A DNA stretch of 64,000 nt from Mycobacterium kiyosense (GCA_021654635.1 AP025179.1:2418001-2482000); one strand, 5' to 3'; numbered from the stretch's first letter, positions 28,201 to 38,165 are shown. A program made the numbers and translations. Notes: a model not told the origin generated them from the sequence alone.

Positions 28201-29735
28201 TGGAACACTCCACCGCGCTCAACGCTGCGCGCCGCACCGCCGACCTGACCGCCCTGGCCGACGGCGAGCCGGTCGACGTGCTGGTGATCGGAGGCGGCAT
28301 CACCGGCGCCGGGATCGCGCTGGACGCCGCCTCCCGCGGGCTGCGGACCGCGCTGGTGGAAAAACACGATCTGGCCTTCGGCACCAGCCGCTGGAGCTCG
28401 AAACTGGTGCACGGCGGCCTGCGCTACCTGGCCAGCGGCAACGTGGGCATCGCCCGGCGCAGCGCCATCGAACGCGGAATCCTGATGTCGCGCAACGCCC
28501 CTCACCTGGTCCACGCGATGCCCCAACTCGTTCCGCTGCTGCCGTCGATGAGTCACGCCAACCGGGCGCTGGTGCGGTTCGGCTTCCTGGCCGGCGACGC
28601 GTTGCGGGTGCTGGCCGGTACGTCGTCCTCGACCTTGCCGCGGTCGCGGCGGATCCCGGCCCGGCGCGTGATCGCGATGGCGCCCACCGTCAAGCGGGAC
28701 GGTCTGGCCGGCGGATTGCTGAACTACGACGGTCAACTGATCGACGACGCCCGGTTGGTGACGGCGGTCGCGCGTACCGCCGCTCAGCACGGCGCCCGCA
28801 TCCTGACCTACGTGGCCGCCTCGGCGGCCACCGGCACCTCGGCGACGCTGACCGACCAGCGCACCGGGCAATCGTTCGACCTGACGGCCGCGGCCGTGAT
28901 CAACGCAGCGGGCGTGTGGGGCGGCGAGATCGACCCGGCGCTGAAGTTGCGGCCGAGCCGCGGAACGCATCTGGTGTTCGACGCCGCCGCTTTCGGCAAT
29001 CCGACTGCGGCACTGACCATTCCGATTCCCGGGGAGATCAACAGATTCGTGTTCGCGATGCCCGAACAACTCGGCCGGATCTACCTCGGGTTGACCGACG
29101 AAGACGCCCCGGGCCCCATTCCCGATGTGCCGCAACCGTCGTCGCAGGAGATCACCTTCCTGCTGGACACCGTGAACACCGCGCTGGGCACCACCGTCAC
29201 GGCTGCCGACGTGATCGGCTGCTACGCGGGTCTGCGCCCGCTGATCGACACCGGAGCGGGCCGCACCGCCGACGTGTCGCGCGATCACGCCGTCGTCGAG
29301 TCACCCACCGGGGTGATCAGCGTGGTCGGCGGCAAGCTGACCGAATACCGCTACATGGCCGAAGACGTGCTGAACCGGGCGATCAGCCTGCGAAACCTGC
29401 GCGCGGGGGCGTGCCGGACCCGCAACCTGCCGTTGATCGGCGCGCCGGCCAACCCTGGTCCGGCCGCCAGCCCGGCCAGCCTGCCGTCGTCCCTGGTGGC
29501 CCGCTACGGCGCCGAGGCGGCCAGCGTGGTGACCACCGCCAGCTGCCCGCGGCCCACCGAACCCGTGGCCGAAGGCATCGACGTCACCCGGGCCGAATTC
29601 GAGTACGCCGTCACCCACGAGGGTGCGCTGGATGTAGCCGACATTCTGGACCGCCGGACCCGCATCGGCCTGGTGCCACGCGACCGCGCGAAAGTGGTCG
29701 CGGTCGCCGCGGAGTTCCTGGCCGGGGTCAGCTGA
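28200..29735 (+). CDS. glpD: FAD-dependent glycerol-3-phosphate dehydrogenase
   Basis: A 511-residue flavoenzyme. The FAD dinucleotide motif is LVIGGGITGAGIALDAASRGL, followed by GTSRWSSKLVHGGLRYL, typical of GlpD. The C-terminal domain is complete. It oxidises glycerol-3-phosphate to dihydroxyacetone phosphate at the inner membrane and passes electrons to menaquinone. It corresponds by position to glpD1 (Rv2249c). It is coupled to the TetR gene. The gene makes sense beside the DAG kinase and ADHAPS-like genes, as all handle glycerol-phosphate or its lipids. Confidence 0.92.
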   Translation: MEHSTALNAARRTADLTALADGEPVDVLVIGGGITGAGIALDAASRGLRTALVEKHDLAFGTSRWSSKLVHGGLRYLASGNVGIARRSAIERGILMSRNAPHLVHAMPQLVPLLPSMSHANRALVRFGFLAGDALRVLAGTSSSTLPRSRRIPARRVIAMAPTVKRDGLAGGLLNYDGQLIDDARLVTAVARTAAQHGARILTYVAASAATGTSATLTDQRTGQSFDLTAAAVINAAGVWGGEIDPALKLRPSRGTHLVFDAAAFGNPTAALTIPIPGEINRFVFAMPEQLGRIYLGLTDEDAPGPIPDVPQPSSQEITFLLDTVNTALGTTVTAADVIGCYAGLRPLIDTGAGRTADVSRDHAVVESPTGVISVVGGKLTEYRYMAEDVLNRAISLRNLRAGACRTRNLPLIGAPANPGPAASPASLPSSLVARYGAEAASVVTTASCPRPTEPVAEGIDVTRAEFEYAVTHEGALDVADILDRRTRIGLVPRDRAKVVAVAAEFLAGVS

Positions 29736-29740
29736 GCGGG

Positions 29741-29761
29741 GCAGTGGGTTCGACCCCCTGC
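29741..29761 (+). terminator. Hairpin between glpD and MFS gene
   Basis: GCAGTGGG and CCCCCTGC pair as an 8-bp stem with one mismatch around a TTCGA loop. It lies 5 bp after the glpD stop and about 22 bp before the MFS start. No T-tract follows. It may attenuate read-through or shape the MFS leader. It superficially resembles a tRNA T-arm but has no tRNA around it. Confidence 0.35.
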
Positions 29762-29782
29762 AGTTGGGGTAAGAAACCACCG

Positions 29783-31183
29783 GTGGACACCCAAAGCCAG
29801 CCGCAGCGCTGGACGCGCGACCAGATCACGGTCACCCACCCGGAAACGGTCGCGCGAACCATCGCGGGCACCGCGATTGGCAACTTCATGGAGTGGTACG
29901 ACTTCGGCGTCTACGGCTACATCGCCACCACGATTGCGCAGGTCTTCTACCCCGGTCACAGCGTCAGCGCGGTGCACCTGATCGCCACCTTCGGCACGCT
30001 GGCCGCCGCGTTCGTGGTGCGACCGCTGGGCGGATTCATCTTCGGCCCGCTCGGCGACCGGATCGGACGCAAGCGGGTGCTGGTGATCACCATCCTGCTG
30101 ATGACCACCGGCACCACCCTGAGCGGTCTGCTACCCGGCTACAGCGCGATCGGCATCTGGGCGCCGATCCTGCTGGTGATCGCCCGCATCTTCCAGGGTT
30201 TGTCGACCGGTGGCGAGTTCACCGGAGCGATGACCTATCTGGTGGAACAGGCGCCCGACCGCAAACGCGGCATGATGGTCGGGTTCCTGCCGCTGGGCAA
30301 CCTGGTCGGCTTCGTGGTGGCCGGGTTTCTGGTCACCGGCCTGCAGGCCTGGCTGCCCGACGACGACTGGCTGGCGTGGGGCTGGCGGCTGCCGCTGCTG
30401 CTGGGTGCGCCGCTGGGGCTGATCGCGCTCTACATGCGGCTGCAGCTGGAAGAGTCGCCCGCCTTCACCCATCTGGATCACGGCGCCACCGAAGAGGATG
30501 TGCCGCAACAGTTTCGGGACACCATCGTGGAGCAGTGGCGGCCGATGCTGATCTGCGCGGCGTTGGTGCTGACCTCCCAGGTCGCCGACTTCATGATGAC
30601 CGGATATCTGCCGACATACCTGAAAGTGGTTGTGGGCGTTGAGAATGTCGGGCTGGTGATGATCGTCATCGTGCTGGCGATCCTGATGGCGGCGGTGGTG
30701 TTCGTCGCCAAACTGTCCGACCGCATCGGGGTCAAACCGATCATGTGGACGGGCTGCGGCCTGCTGCTGGCGGCGTCGGTCCCGGCGTTCCTGCTGATCC
30801 GCTCCGGCGGCCTCTACCCGGTGGTGTTCCTCGGTGTGCTGTTGGTGGGCTTGATGGAACTGTGCTTCGACAGCACCACCCCCTCGGCGCTGCCGGCGTT
30901 GTTTCCCACCCGAGTGCGCTACGGCGCCTTGGCGATCTCCTACAACGTCGCGATCTCCGCGGTGGGCGGCACCACGCCGTTGATCGCACAAGCGCTGATC
31001 TCGAGCACCGGCAACCCGATGGTGCCGGCCTATATGCTGATCGTGGCGGGCCTGGTCGGGGTGATCACGCTGCGCTTCATGCCCGAAGTCGCGCGCAAGC
31101 CACTGCCGGGATCCGGTCCGTCAGTGGAAACCCAGGCGGAGGCCGACGCGCTGGTCGGTGCGGAACGAGACCCGCGAGTGTAA
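29783..31183 (+). CDS. MFS transporter, metabolite:H+ symporter type
   Basis: A 466-residue, 12-helix transporter of the MHS subfamily (KgtP/ProP/ShiA relatives). Signatures are NFMEWYDFGVYGY in helix 1, RPLGGFIFGPLGDRIGRKRVL in the loop 2-3 and STGGEFTGAMTYLVE in helix 4. It probably imports an organic acid, betaine or proline with protons. It begins with GTG at 29783. In M. tuberculosis this slot between glpD1 and accD6 does not hold such a transporter, so the gene is an addition in this lineage. It may be co-transcribed with glpD. Confidence 0.85.
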   Translation: MDTQSQPQRWTRDQITVTHPETVARTIAGTAIGNFMEWYDFGVYGYIATTIAQVFYPGHSVSAVHLIATFGTLAAAFVVRPLGGFIFGPLGDRIGRKRVLVITILLMTTGTTLSGLLPGYSAIGIWAPILLVIARIFQGLSTGGEFTGAMTYLVEQAPDRKRGMMVGFLPLGNLVGFVVAGFLVTGLQAWLPDDDWLAWGWRLPLLLGAPLGLIALYMRLQLEESPAFTHLDHGATEEDVPQQFRDTIVEQWRPMLICAALVLTSQVADFMMTGYLPTYLKVVVGVENVGLVMIVIVLAILMAAVVFVAKLSDRIGVKPIMWTGCGLLLAASVPAFLLIRSGGLYPVVFLGVLLVGLMELCFDSTTPSALPALFPTRVRYGALAISYNVAISAVGGTTPLIAQALISSTGNPMVPAYMLIVAGLVGVITLRFMPEVARKPLPGSGPSVETQAEADALVGAERDPRV

Positions 31184-31221
31184 CGCCACTGCTTGGCATT
31201 TCGCGCTCGCGACAGAGAGAT

Positions 31222-32643
31222 CTACAGCGGGATGTTCTTGTGGCGGCCACGGCGAGCGGGCGCCTGAGCCAACGCCTCGGTGAGCTTGCTGCGAGTGTGC
31301 GCCGGGTCGATCTTCTCGTCGACCACACCGATGTCGATGGCGCTGTCCACCCCACCGGCGATCCGCTCGTGCTCGGCGGCCAGCTCGTTGTGCAGCGCTT
31401 CGCGCTCGTGCTCGGGCGCGGCCGCCAGCTTGCGCTTGTGCAGGATGCCGACCGCGGCCTTGGCGCCCATCACGGCCACCTCGGCGTCCGGCCAGGCGAA
31501 CACCTTGGTCGCGTTGAGTGAACGCGAGTTCATCGCAATGTAGGCCCCGCCGTAGATCTTTCGGGTGACCAGGGTGACCCGCGGCACGGTGCACTCACCG
31601 AAGGCGTGCAGCAGCTTGGCGCCGCGTCGTACCACCCCGCCCCACTCCTGGTCGACACCGGGCAGGTAGCCGGGCACGTCGACGATCACCACCAGGGGGA
31701 TGCCGAACGCGTCGCACAGGCGCACGAAACGCGCTGCCTTCTCGGCACTTTCGGAGTTCAAGCAGCCGCCGAGGCGCAGCGGGTTGTTGGCCAGCACGCC
31801 GACCGTGCGGCCCGAGAGCCGGCCCAGACCGACCACCATGGACGGTGCCCACTTGGCCTGAAACTCGGTGAACGGCGCGTCGGCGTCCAGGATCGCGGTC
31901 ACGATGGGGTGCACGTCATAGGCCCGTCGAGCCGACTCGGGCAGCAGCGCCTTGATGTCGGTGTCCCCGGCCTCGGCCTTGCTGCGGTCGAAATGCCCTT
32001 GCTGGCAGAACAACCGGACCAACTCGCGGCCGCGCTCGTAGGCGTCGAGTTCGTCGTCGGCGACGATGTGGCACACCCCGGACTTCTTGTGGTGGGTCTC
32101 GGGACCACCCAGCGACGCCATGTCCACGTCCTCGCCGGTGACGCTGCGGACCACGTCGGGCCCGGTGACGAACACCCGGCTCTCCGGGGCCATCACGATG
32201 ACGTCGGTCAGCGCCGGCCCGTAGGCGGCGCCGCCGGCGGCGAAACCGACCACCACCGAGATCTGCGGGATGTAGCCCGAGGCCCGGATCATCGCCTCGA
32301 ACACCGTGCCGACCGCGTGCAGCGCACGCACCCCCTCGGCCAGCCGGGCACCGCCGGAGTGCCAGATCCCCACGATGGGGCACTGCTCCTCGATGGCGGT
32401 GTCGTAGGCGTTGACGATGTGCTGGCAACCCTCGGTCCCCATGGCGCCGCCCATCACGGTGCCGTCGGTGCAGAACGCGATGGTGCGCACCCCGTTGACG
32501 GTGCCGGCGGCGGCCAGCAACCCGGAACGGTCCCGCTCGTGCAGCAGTTCCACACTGCCGTCGTCGAAGAAGTTGCTCAGACGCAACAGCGGATCGCGGG
32601 GGTCGAGCGACTCGCCAACTGCCTCGGGGGCCATGATTGTCAT
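31222..32643 (-). CDS. accD6: Acetyl/propionyl-CoA carboxylase beta subunit AccD6
   Basis: A 473-residue carboxyltransferase subunit, the same length as M. tuberculosis AccD6 (Rv2247). The acyl-CoA oxyanion regions are SGGARLAEGVRAL and VDVPGYLPG...RRGAKLLHAF. With the biotin subunit AccA3 it makes malonyl-CoA, the extender unit for the FAS-II enzymes encoded upstream. It is the last gene of the fabD-acpM-kasA-kasB-accD6 run, with a 73-bp gap after kasB. The target is essential in M. tuberculosis. Confidence 0.95.
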   Translation of the reverse strand: MTIMAPEAVGESLDPRDPLLRLSNFFDDGSVELLHERDRSGLLAAAGTVNGVRTIAFCTDGTVMGGAMGTEGCQHIVNAYDTAIEEQCPIVGIWHSGGARLAEGVRALHAVGTVFEAMIRASGYIPQISVVVGFAAGGAAYGPALTDVIVMAPESRVFVTGPDVVRSVTGEDVDMASLGGPETHHKKSGVCHIVADDELDAYERGRELVRLFCQQGHFDRSKAEAGDTDIKALLPESARRAYDVHPIVTAILDADAPFTEFQAKWAPSMVVGLGRLSGRTVGVLANNPLRLGGCLNSESAEKAARFVRLCDAFGIPLVVIVDVPGYLPGVDQEWGGVVRRGAKLLHAFGECTVPRVTLVTRKIYGGAYIAMNSRSLNATKVFAWPDAEVAVMGAKAAVGILHKRKLAAAPEHEREALHNELAAEHERIAGGVDSAIDIGVVDEKIDPAHTRSKLTEALAQAPARRGRHKNIPL

Positions 32644-32716
32644 CGCAGATCTCCTAAGTTCGCCAGGTATGTTCCGGGTTTATCCGATGAAGCTTGGCTT
32701 TTTCTTGGTGCGCCGC

Positions 32717-33972
32717 CTAATAGCGTCCAAACGCGATCGCCACGTTGTGACCGCCGAATCCGAACGAGTTGTTGATCGCGTAGCGGTAATTGCCCGGCCG
32801 AGGCTTGCCGGCCACCACGTCCAGATCGATCTCGGGATCCAGGTTGACCAGGTTCAGTGTCGGCGGCACGACCTGGTCGCGCAACGCGAGCACGGTCAGG
32901 ATCGACTCCACCGCGCCTACCGCACCCACCGAGTGGCCCAGCGCGGACTTCGGCGCGTACACCGCCGGCTTGTTGCTGCCCAGCGCGTTGTTGATGGCCC
33001 TGCCTTCGGCCACGTCACCCACCTGGGTGCCGGTGGCGTGCGCGTTGACGTGGTCGATGTCGTTGGGGGGTCAGGCCCGCCAGCTGGATCGCGCGGGACA
33101 TCGCGTGCCCGGCGCGCTCGCCGTTGGGGTCCGGCGCCACCATGTGGAAACCGTCGGAGGTGATGCTGGCCCCCCATGATCCGGGCCAGGATGTTGGCGC
33201 CGCGAGCCTTGGCGTGCTCCTCGGTCTCGATCACCATCAATGCGCCGGCCTCACCGAACACGAAGCCGTCGCGGTCCTTGTCGAACGGGCGACAGGCACC
33301 GGCCGGGTCGTCGTTGTTGGTGGACATCACGATGCGCATGTTGGCGAACCCGGCGATCGGCACCGCCTCGATCCGCGTCTCCACGCCGCCGCAGATCGCC
33401 ATGTCGGCCTCGCCGAGCACGATCTGCTGCCAGGCCCGGGCGATGCCCTCGGACCCCGACGCGCACGCGGAGACCGGCGTCATCACCCCGGCCTTGGCGT
33501 GGCGTTCCAGCCCGACGGCCGCCGCGGCGCCGTTGGGCATGTACTTCTGCACAGCCAGCGGCGAGATCGCGCGGAATCCGCGGGCCCGCATGTCGTCGTA
33601 ACCGAAGACCAGCTCCTCGGCCGACCCCAGACCGGTGCCGATGGACACCGCCAACCGGTTGGTGTCGACCTCGGGGTTGCCGGCGTTCTCCCACACCCGC
33701 CGGCCGATGACGGTCGACATTCGCTGCAGGTATGCGGTGCGTCGCAGTTCGACCCGAGTCAGCTGACTGTCGAACTCTTCGAGCAGGTGCCCGCCGATCC
33801 GGACCGGCAGGTCGAACTCCTCGACGAACGGGTCGTCGAGGGTCCGAATCCCACTTTGGCCGTCCAGCAACAACTTCCAGGTGTTTTCGGCGTCAGTTGC
33901 CAACGCCGTCGTCATGGCAATGCCGGTGACGACCACATTCGGGAATGCCTTCCCGGTGACCAGCTCTGTCAT
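32717..33972 (-). CDS. kasB: Beta-ketoacyl-ACP synthase KasB (two frameshifts)
   Basis: About 418 residues once two extra bases are removed. KasB condenses malonyl-AcpM onto long acyl-AcpM and makes mycolic acid precursors full length. The active-site sequence VSACASGSE, the histidines in NAHATGTQ and [10 protein letters not shown], and the end [15 protein letters not shown] are intact. The frame breaks at the C6 run 33170-33175 (should read [12 protein letters not shown]) and at the G6 run 33065-33070 (should read [12 protein letters not shown]). Both read as KasB with five bases in place of six. I chose ATG 33972 after GGAAGGAACG; a longer in-frame N-terminus exists as in Rv2246. Confidence 0.9.
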
Positions 33973-34053
33973 GGCTCTAGAGAACGTTCCTTCCGTGCTT
34001 GTCCGGCTTCTCCTCGGGCCGGTAACGGCCCGCCTCGTCGCCAAACGCCATGC

Positions 34054-35304
34054 TTAGTAACGCCCGAACGCGAGCGCCACATTGTGGCCGCCGAACCCGA
34101 ACGAGTTGTTGATCGCGTAGCGGTACTCGCCGTAGCGAGGCTCGCCGGCAACCACATCAAGTTCGATCTCAGGGTCCGGGGTCTCGTAATTCAGTGTCGG
34201 TGGAATGACTCCGTCCCGAAGGGTCAGCACCGTTAGAACAGACTCGAGCGCGCCGACGGCGCCGATCGAGTGCCCAAGCGCCGACTTCGGCGCGTAGACA
34301 GCGGCATTCTCACAGCCCGCCACTCTGATTGCATTTGCTTCAGCCGCGTCGCCGATCGGCGTCGCGGTTCCGTGCGCGTTGACATGGTCGATGTCGCGGG
34401 CGGACAGACCCGCCAACTCCATCGAGCGCTGCATCGCCCGGCCGGCCCGCACACCGTCGGCGGCGGGAGCCACCATGTGGAAAGCGTCCGAGGTGATGCC
34501 GGCACCCATCAGCCGGGCCAACGGCTTGGCGCCACGGGCCTTCGCATGCTCCTCGGTCTCGATGATCATCAGCGCCCCGGCCTCGCCGAACACGAAGCCG
34601 TCGCGGTCCTTGTCGAACGGTCGCGACGCGCGCTCGGGCTCGTCGTTACGCGTCGACATGGCCCGCATCATCGAGAACGCCGCAATGGGCAGCGCCTCGA
34701 TCGGGCCTTCGACCCCGCCGCAGACCGCGAAGTCCGCGTCGCCCATCACGATCTGACGCCACGCGTGGGCGATGGCCTCCGAGCCCGAAGAACAGGCCGA
34801 CACCGGGGTGATGACCCCGGCGCGTGCCCCGAGCTGCAGGCCCACCACCGCCGCGGCGCCGTTGGGCATGATCATCTGAACGGCCAGCGGCGACACCTTG
34901 CGGGGGCCGCCCTCGTTCATCAGGTCGTAGCTCTCCACGATCCGCTCGGCGCCACCCAGACCAGTGCCGACCACGACGCTGAAGCGGTCGGGATCGACCT
35001 CCGGGGCTCCTGCGGTCTCCCACAGTTGCCCGCTCAGCAGTTTGGCCAGCCGCTGGACGTAGGACATGCGCCGTAAGTCGAGGCGGCCCATGTGGACGTC
35101 GACGGGTTCCTTGAGGTGCCCACCGATCTTCGCCGGTAGGTCCCACTTGGTGACGAATTCGTCTTCGAGGACGTGGATGCCGCTCTCGCCGGCCAACAAT
35201 CCCTTCCACGTGCTCTCGATGTCCGGCGCGATCGACGTCGTCGCCGCGACGGCGGTTACCACAACGCTGGGGTAACCGCCATTAGCAGTGGAAGGCTTGG
35301 TCAC
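34054..35304 (-). CDS. kasA: Beta-ketoacyl-ACP synthase KasA
   Basis: A 416-residue condensing enzyme of FAS-II, collinear with M. tuberculosis KasA (Rv2245). The catalytic cysteine is C171 in VSACSSGSE, and the two histidines lie in NAHGTATP and [10 protein letters not shown]. It elongates acyl-AcpM by two carbons with malonyl-AcpM. This is the target of thiolactomycin and related inhibitors. It starts with GTG, which overlaps the acpM stop (GTGA), so the two are translationally coupled. It shares the nearly identical C-terminus [15 protein letters not shown] with KasB. Confidence 0.97.
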   Translation of the reverse strand: MTKPSTANGGYPSVVVTAVAATTSIAPDIESTWKGLLAGESGIHVLEDEFVTKWDLPAKIGGHLKEPVDVHMGRLDLRRMSYVQRLAKLLSGQLWETAGAPEVDPDRFSVVVGTGLGGAERIVESYDLMNEGGPRKVSPLAVQMIMPNGAAAVVGLQLGARAGVITPVSACSSGSEAIAHAWRQIVMGDADFAVCGGVEGPIEALPIAAFSMMRAMSTRNDEPERASRPFDKDRDGFVFGEAGALMIIETEEHAKARGAKPLARLMGAGITSDAFHMVAPAADGVRAGRAMQRSMELAGLSARDIDHVNAHGTATPIGDAAEANAIRVAGCENAAVYAPKSALGHSIGAVGALESVLTVLTLRDGVIPPTLNYETPDPEIELDVVAGEPRYGEYRYAINNSFGFGGHNVALAFGRY

Positions 35305-35648
35305 TTGCTCTCTGCTTCCAGCCTCGACTTGACGTTCGCGACGGCCTCGGGGTTCTCGGTCTCGAGCTTCGCGCGCAGCGCCTCGGCAGCCTCGGGGTTC
35401 TCTTCCTCGAGCTTCTGGATGTAGGCGACGACGTCACCGACGGTGCGCAGACCGGCGAGGTCCTCGTCGGGGATCTTCACGCCGTACTTGTCCTCGGTCT
35501 GCACGGCGATCTCGACCATCGACAGCGAGTCGATGTCCAGGTCGTCGACGAACGACTTCTCCGGGGTGACCTCGGAGGGCTCGATGCCGGTGACCTCTTC
35601 GATGATCTCGGCGATACCGGCGATGATTTCTTCCTGACTGACGGCCAC
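35301..35648 (-). CDS. acpM: Meromycolate acyl carrier protein
   Basis: A 115-residue carrier protein. The phosphopantetheine serine is S41 in DLDIDSLSM. Unlike ordinary ~80-residue ACPs it carries the long mycobacterial C-terminal extension (from about residue 80, with repeated [14 protein letters not shown]). It holds growing meromycolate chains for KasA and KasB. It starts with GTG and its stop overlaps the kasA start. Very close to AcpM Rv2244. Confidence 0.97.
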   Translation of the reverse strand: MAVSQEEIIAGIAEIIEEVTGIEPSEVTPEKSFVDDLDIDSLSMVEIAVQTEDKYGVKIPDEDLAGLRTVGDVVAYIQKLEEENPEAAEALRAKLETENPEAVANVKSRLEAESK

Positions 35649-35723
35649 AGTTAGTTCCCTTCGTAATATGTTGTGTGTAAACCGATTTGACGTGCTTTCT
35701 TGGTTCTGGACGGAACCCGGCGG

Positions 35724-36632
35724 TTACAGGCTTGCCAGTTCGTCCAGATCTGCGGGTGACTTGACGGCACGCGTCGGAACCCCCCGAAGTTCACGTTTGG
35801 CGATGCCGGTCAGAGTGCCCGCGGGCGGGAACTCCACGATCGCCGTCACATTCTGCTCACGCAGATATGCGGTGCACAGATCCCAGCGCACCGGCCGGGT
35901 CAGCTGGGAAACCAGGGCCTGCATCGCCGCGGCGGCGCTGGCCACCGGCCGGCCGTCGAAGTTGGACAGCAGCGTGGCGGTGGGCTCGGCGGTCGCGATG
36001 CCGGCCGCGGCGGCGGCGTAGCCCTCCAGGGCGGGCGCCATGAACTCGGTGTGGAAGGCCCCGGCCACACCCAGCGCGCGCACCCGGGCCTTGGCCGGCG
36101 GATCCTCGGCGAGCTTCTCCAGGGCGGTCAACCGGCCGGCGGCCACGATCTGGCCGGCGGCGTTGCGGTTGGCCGGAACCAGGTCGAGCTGCTCGAGGCG
36201 GGTCAGCACCTCGGCCTCGTCACCGCCGAGCACGGCGGACATGCCGGTGGGCTCGGCGGCACATGCCTTGGCCATCTCGGCGCCACGGGTGGCGGCCAGC
36301 ATGACCGCGTCGTCGGAGGCCAGCACCCCGGCGATGGCGTAAGCCGCGATCTCGCCGACAGAGTGACCCGCGACCACCATTTCCCGGCCGGCGAGGGCTC
36401 CGCGCCTGGTCAGCTCCTGATGGGCGAGCAGCGTGGCGGCCACGATCAGCGGTTGGGCGACGGCGGTGTCGGTGATCTCCTCCATCGACGCCGTGGTGCC
36501 CAATCGGGCCAGGTCCAGGCCACTGGCCTGGGACCATGCGGCAACCTGGTCTGCTGCGCCGGGCAGTTCCAGCCACGGCGACAGCATCCCCTCGGTCTGG
36601 GAACCCTGTCCGGGTGCAAGCAACGCAATCAC
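35724..36632 (-). CDS. fabD: Malonyl-CoA:ACP transacylase FabD
   Basis: A 302-residue acyltransferase. It starts MIALLAPGQGSQTEGML and has the catalytic serine S91 in GHSVGE with the downstream histidine in AFHTEFM. It loads malonyl groups from malonyl-CoA onto AcpM to feed FAS-II. The start is GTG. It is the first gene of the FAS-II operon; the 140-bp leader upstream holds a likely MabR site. It corresponds to Rv2243. Confidence 0.96.
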   Translation of the reverse strand: MIALLAPGQGSQTEGMLSPWLELPGAADQVAAWSQASGLDLARLGTTASMEEITDTAVAQPLIVAATLLAHQELTRRGALAGREMVVAGHSVGEIAAYAIAGVLASDDAVMLAATRGAEMAKACAAEPTGMSAVLGGDEAEVLTRLEQLDLVPANRNAAGQIVAAGRLTALEKLAEDPPAKARVRALGVAGAFHTEFMAPALEGYAAAAAGIATAEPTATLLSNFDGRPVASAAAAMQALVSQLTRPVRWDLCTAYLREQNVTAIVEFPPAGTLTGIAKRELRGVPTRAVKSPADLDELASL

Positions 36633-36675
36633 GTGTCTAAGAGAACACTGTGAAGACGGTTTTGCGGGGTGTAAC

Positions 36676-36719
36676 AGATTATGAACCTCGTCTTAGGTTT
36701 TTGTATACATCCCACAAAA
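36676..36719 (-). promoter_or_regulatory. FAS-II promoter with TTTTGT-N9-ACAAAA inverted repeat
   Basis: In the AT-rich spacer between mabR and fabD, TTTTGT (36699-36704) and ACAAAA (36714-36719) form an inverted repeat. A -10-like TAATCT lies on the minus strand at 36681-36676, so the repeat covers the -35 region. MabR is known to bind the fasII promoter; that this is its site is inferred. Confidence 0.55.
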
Positions 36720-36772
36720 TAGCCTCTTAAGCTACATGTTTGAGATACGGCCGCGATCTGTCGTCTAAATCA

Positions 36773-38101
36773 CTATCTGCCGGATACGCCGCCAATACCC
36801 CCTCTGACCGGGGAGGGAAGCGGCGGGACCGAAATGTTGGCGGCGGCGGGCGGAGTCGTGGGGTAGTTGAGCTGGCCCACCGTCGCGGCCACGCGCAGCA
36901 CGTAAGCGTCGCGTGGCTGGGTGGGATCGCGCCCGGTGAAGTCGGTGATCCGCTTCAGTCGGTAGCGCACGGTGTTTGGATGAACGAACAACTTCCTGGC
37001 ACAAGCCTCAATCGCACCGCCAGAATCTAAGAAAGCGTCCAAGGTTTCGACGAGTGTCGGGCCGGCGTCCGCCAGCGGCCGCATCACATCGGTGTGCAGC
37101 GCCACGATGGCCGACGCATCGCCCATCAGAGCCCGCTCAGGAAGCAGCTCGCGGGCCAGGACCGGCCGCGGCGCACCCCGCCAGCCGGCGACCGCGTTCA
37201 TCCCCGAGATCGCCTCGGAGGCGCTGTGATAGGCCGCCGTCAACATCGGCGCCGTCGGGCCGATCACCACCGGGCCGTCGGAGAACGCCTCCATCAGCTC
37301 CTTGAAGAACTTGTCGGTCGGCGACAGCTGGCCCGAGACGATGGCGACCAGCCAGGTGCCGTGCACGTCGGTCAGGGCAGCCCGGCCGTGCCGGATGGCG
37401 GCGTCGCGCACGTCCTGACTGGCGCGGCTGGGGCCCGGGTCTTCGGCGCCGTCGCGGCCGGGCGCCGGGGTTCCCACCACCACCGTGGCCGGCGCGGTGG
37501 TGTCCCAGTTCAGCGCGGCCGCCCTGGAGAGCAGCTCCGGGCCGGCGTCGCCGCGGACTATCGCGTCCACGACGCTGGCCTCCATCCGGCTGTCCCAGGC
37601 GCCCCGCGCCTCGGCGGCATCCGCGTAGGCGCTGGCCGCGGTGAACGCCAGATCGCGGCTGTACTTCAGGATTCCCACCGTCAGCGCGGTCAGCTGCTCC
37701 TCGGAGCGGGCCAGCAGCGGCACGACCTCCTCGAAGAACTCCATGGTGACCCGCACCATGTCCACGGTGTGGCGCAGCGCGATACGCCGGGTCAGGTCCT
37801 GCGGCACCAGCTCGAAGGCCTGTGCGGTGTAGCTGACGTTGCTGTGCGGGTCCTGCATCCACTCCACGAAGTTGACCACCGCGGTCTGCACCACCAGCGC
37901 GACGCTGGCCCGTTGGGAGGCTTCCAGGTCGGCGAAGAACGGCAACCGCTCGTGCATGGCCGAGACCGCCTCGGTGGCCAGCCGGCCCGAATACTGCTTC
38001 AACCGCCGCAGCAGCGAGTCGGGGACGGTGTCCAGCAGCTCCAGCGGGGACCTGGGTTTGGGCAGGTTGGCAAACGGTCCCGCGAAGGCGTTGTCATTCA
38101 C
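36773..38101 (-). CDS. mabR: Transcriptional regulator of the FAS-II operon MabR
   Basis: A 442-residue PucR/CdaR-type regulator. The long N-terminal sensory part ends in a C-terminal HTH (ACARKLFVHPNTVRYRLKRI, residues 371-390). It matches Rv2242, shown in mycobacteria to control the fabD-acpM-kasA-kasB-accD6 operon and linked to long-chain acyl-CoA sensing. The start is GTG. It lies between aceE and fabD on the same strand, with a 140-bp promoter gap before fabD. Its last 30 residues are Pro-rich and differ from the usual end. Confidence 0.93.
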   Translation of the reverse strand: MNDNAFAGPFANLPKPRSPLELLDTVPDSLLRRLKQYSGRLATEAVSAMHERLPFFADLEASQRASVALVVQTAVVNFVEWMQDPHSNVSYTAQAFELVPQDLTRRIALRHTVDMVRVTMEFFEEVVPLLARSEEQLTALTVGILKYSRDLAFTAASAYADAAEARGAWDSRMEASVVDAIVRGDAGPELLSRAAALNWDTTAPATVVVGTPAPGRDGAEDPGPSRASQDVRDAAIRHGRAALTDVHGTWLVAIVSGQLSPTDKFFKELMEAFSDGPVVIGPTAPMLTAAYHSASEAISGMNAVAGWRGAPRPVLARELLPERALMGDASAIVALHTDVMRPLADAGPTLVETLDAFLDSGGAIEACARKLFVHPNTVRYRLKRITDFTGRDPTQPRDAYVLRVAATVGQLNYPTTPPAAANISVPPLPSPVRGGIGGVSGR

Positions 38102-38165
38102 ACCTAAAAGCTACGCCTGTTTTCTGGAAGGTTCCGCTAAATGTGGGGCGGCTGGCGGGGGCTTT

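Noticed and set aside
29741..29761. tRNA T-arm-like sequence GGGTTCGACCCC after glpD
   Set aside because: No matching acceptor, D or anticodon arms around it; it is better read as a simple hairpin.
32717..33972. Calling kasB a pseudogene
   Set aside because: Both breaks are one-base gains in six-base runs with fully conserved sequence between and after them, which fits base-calling error better.
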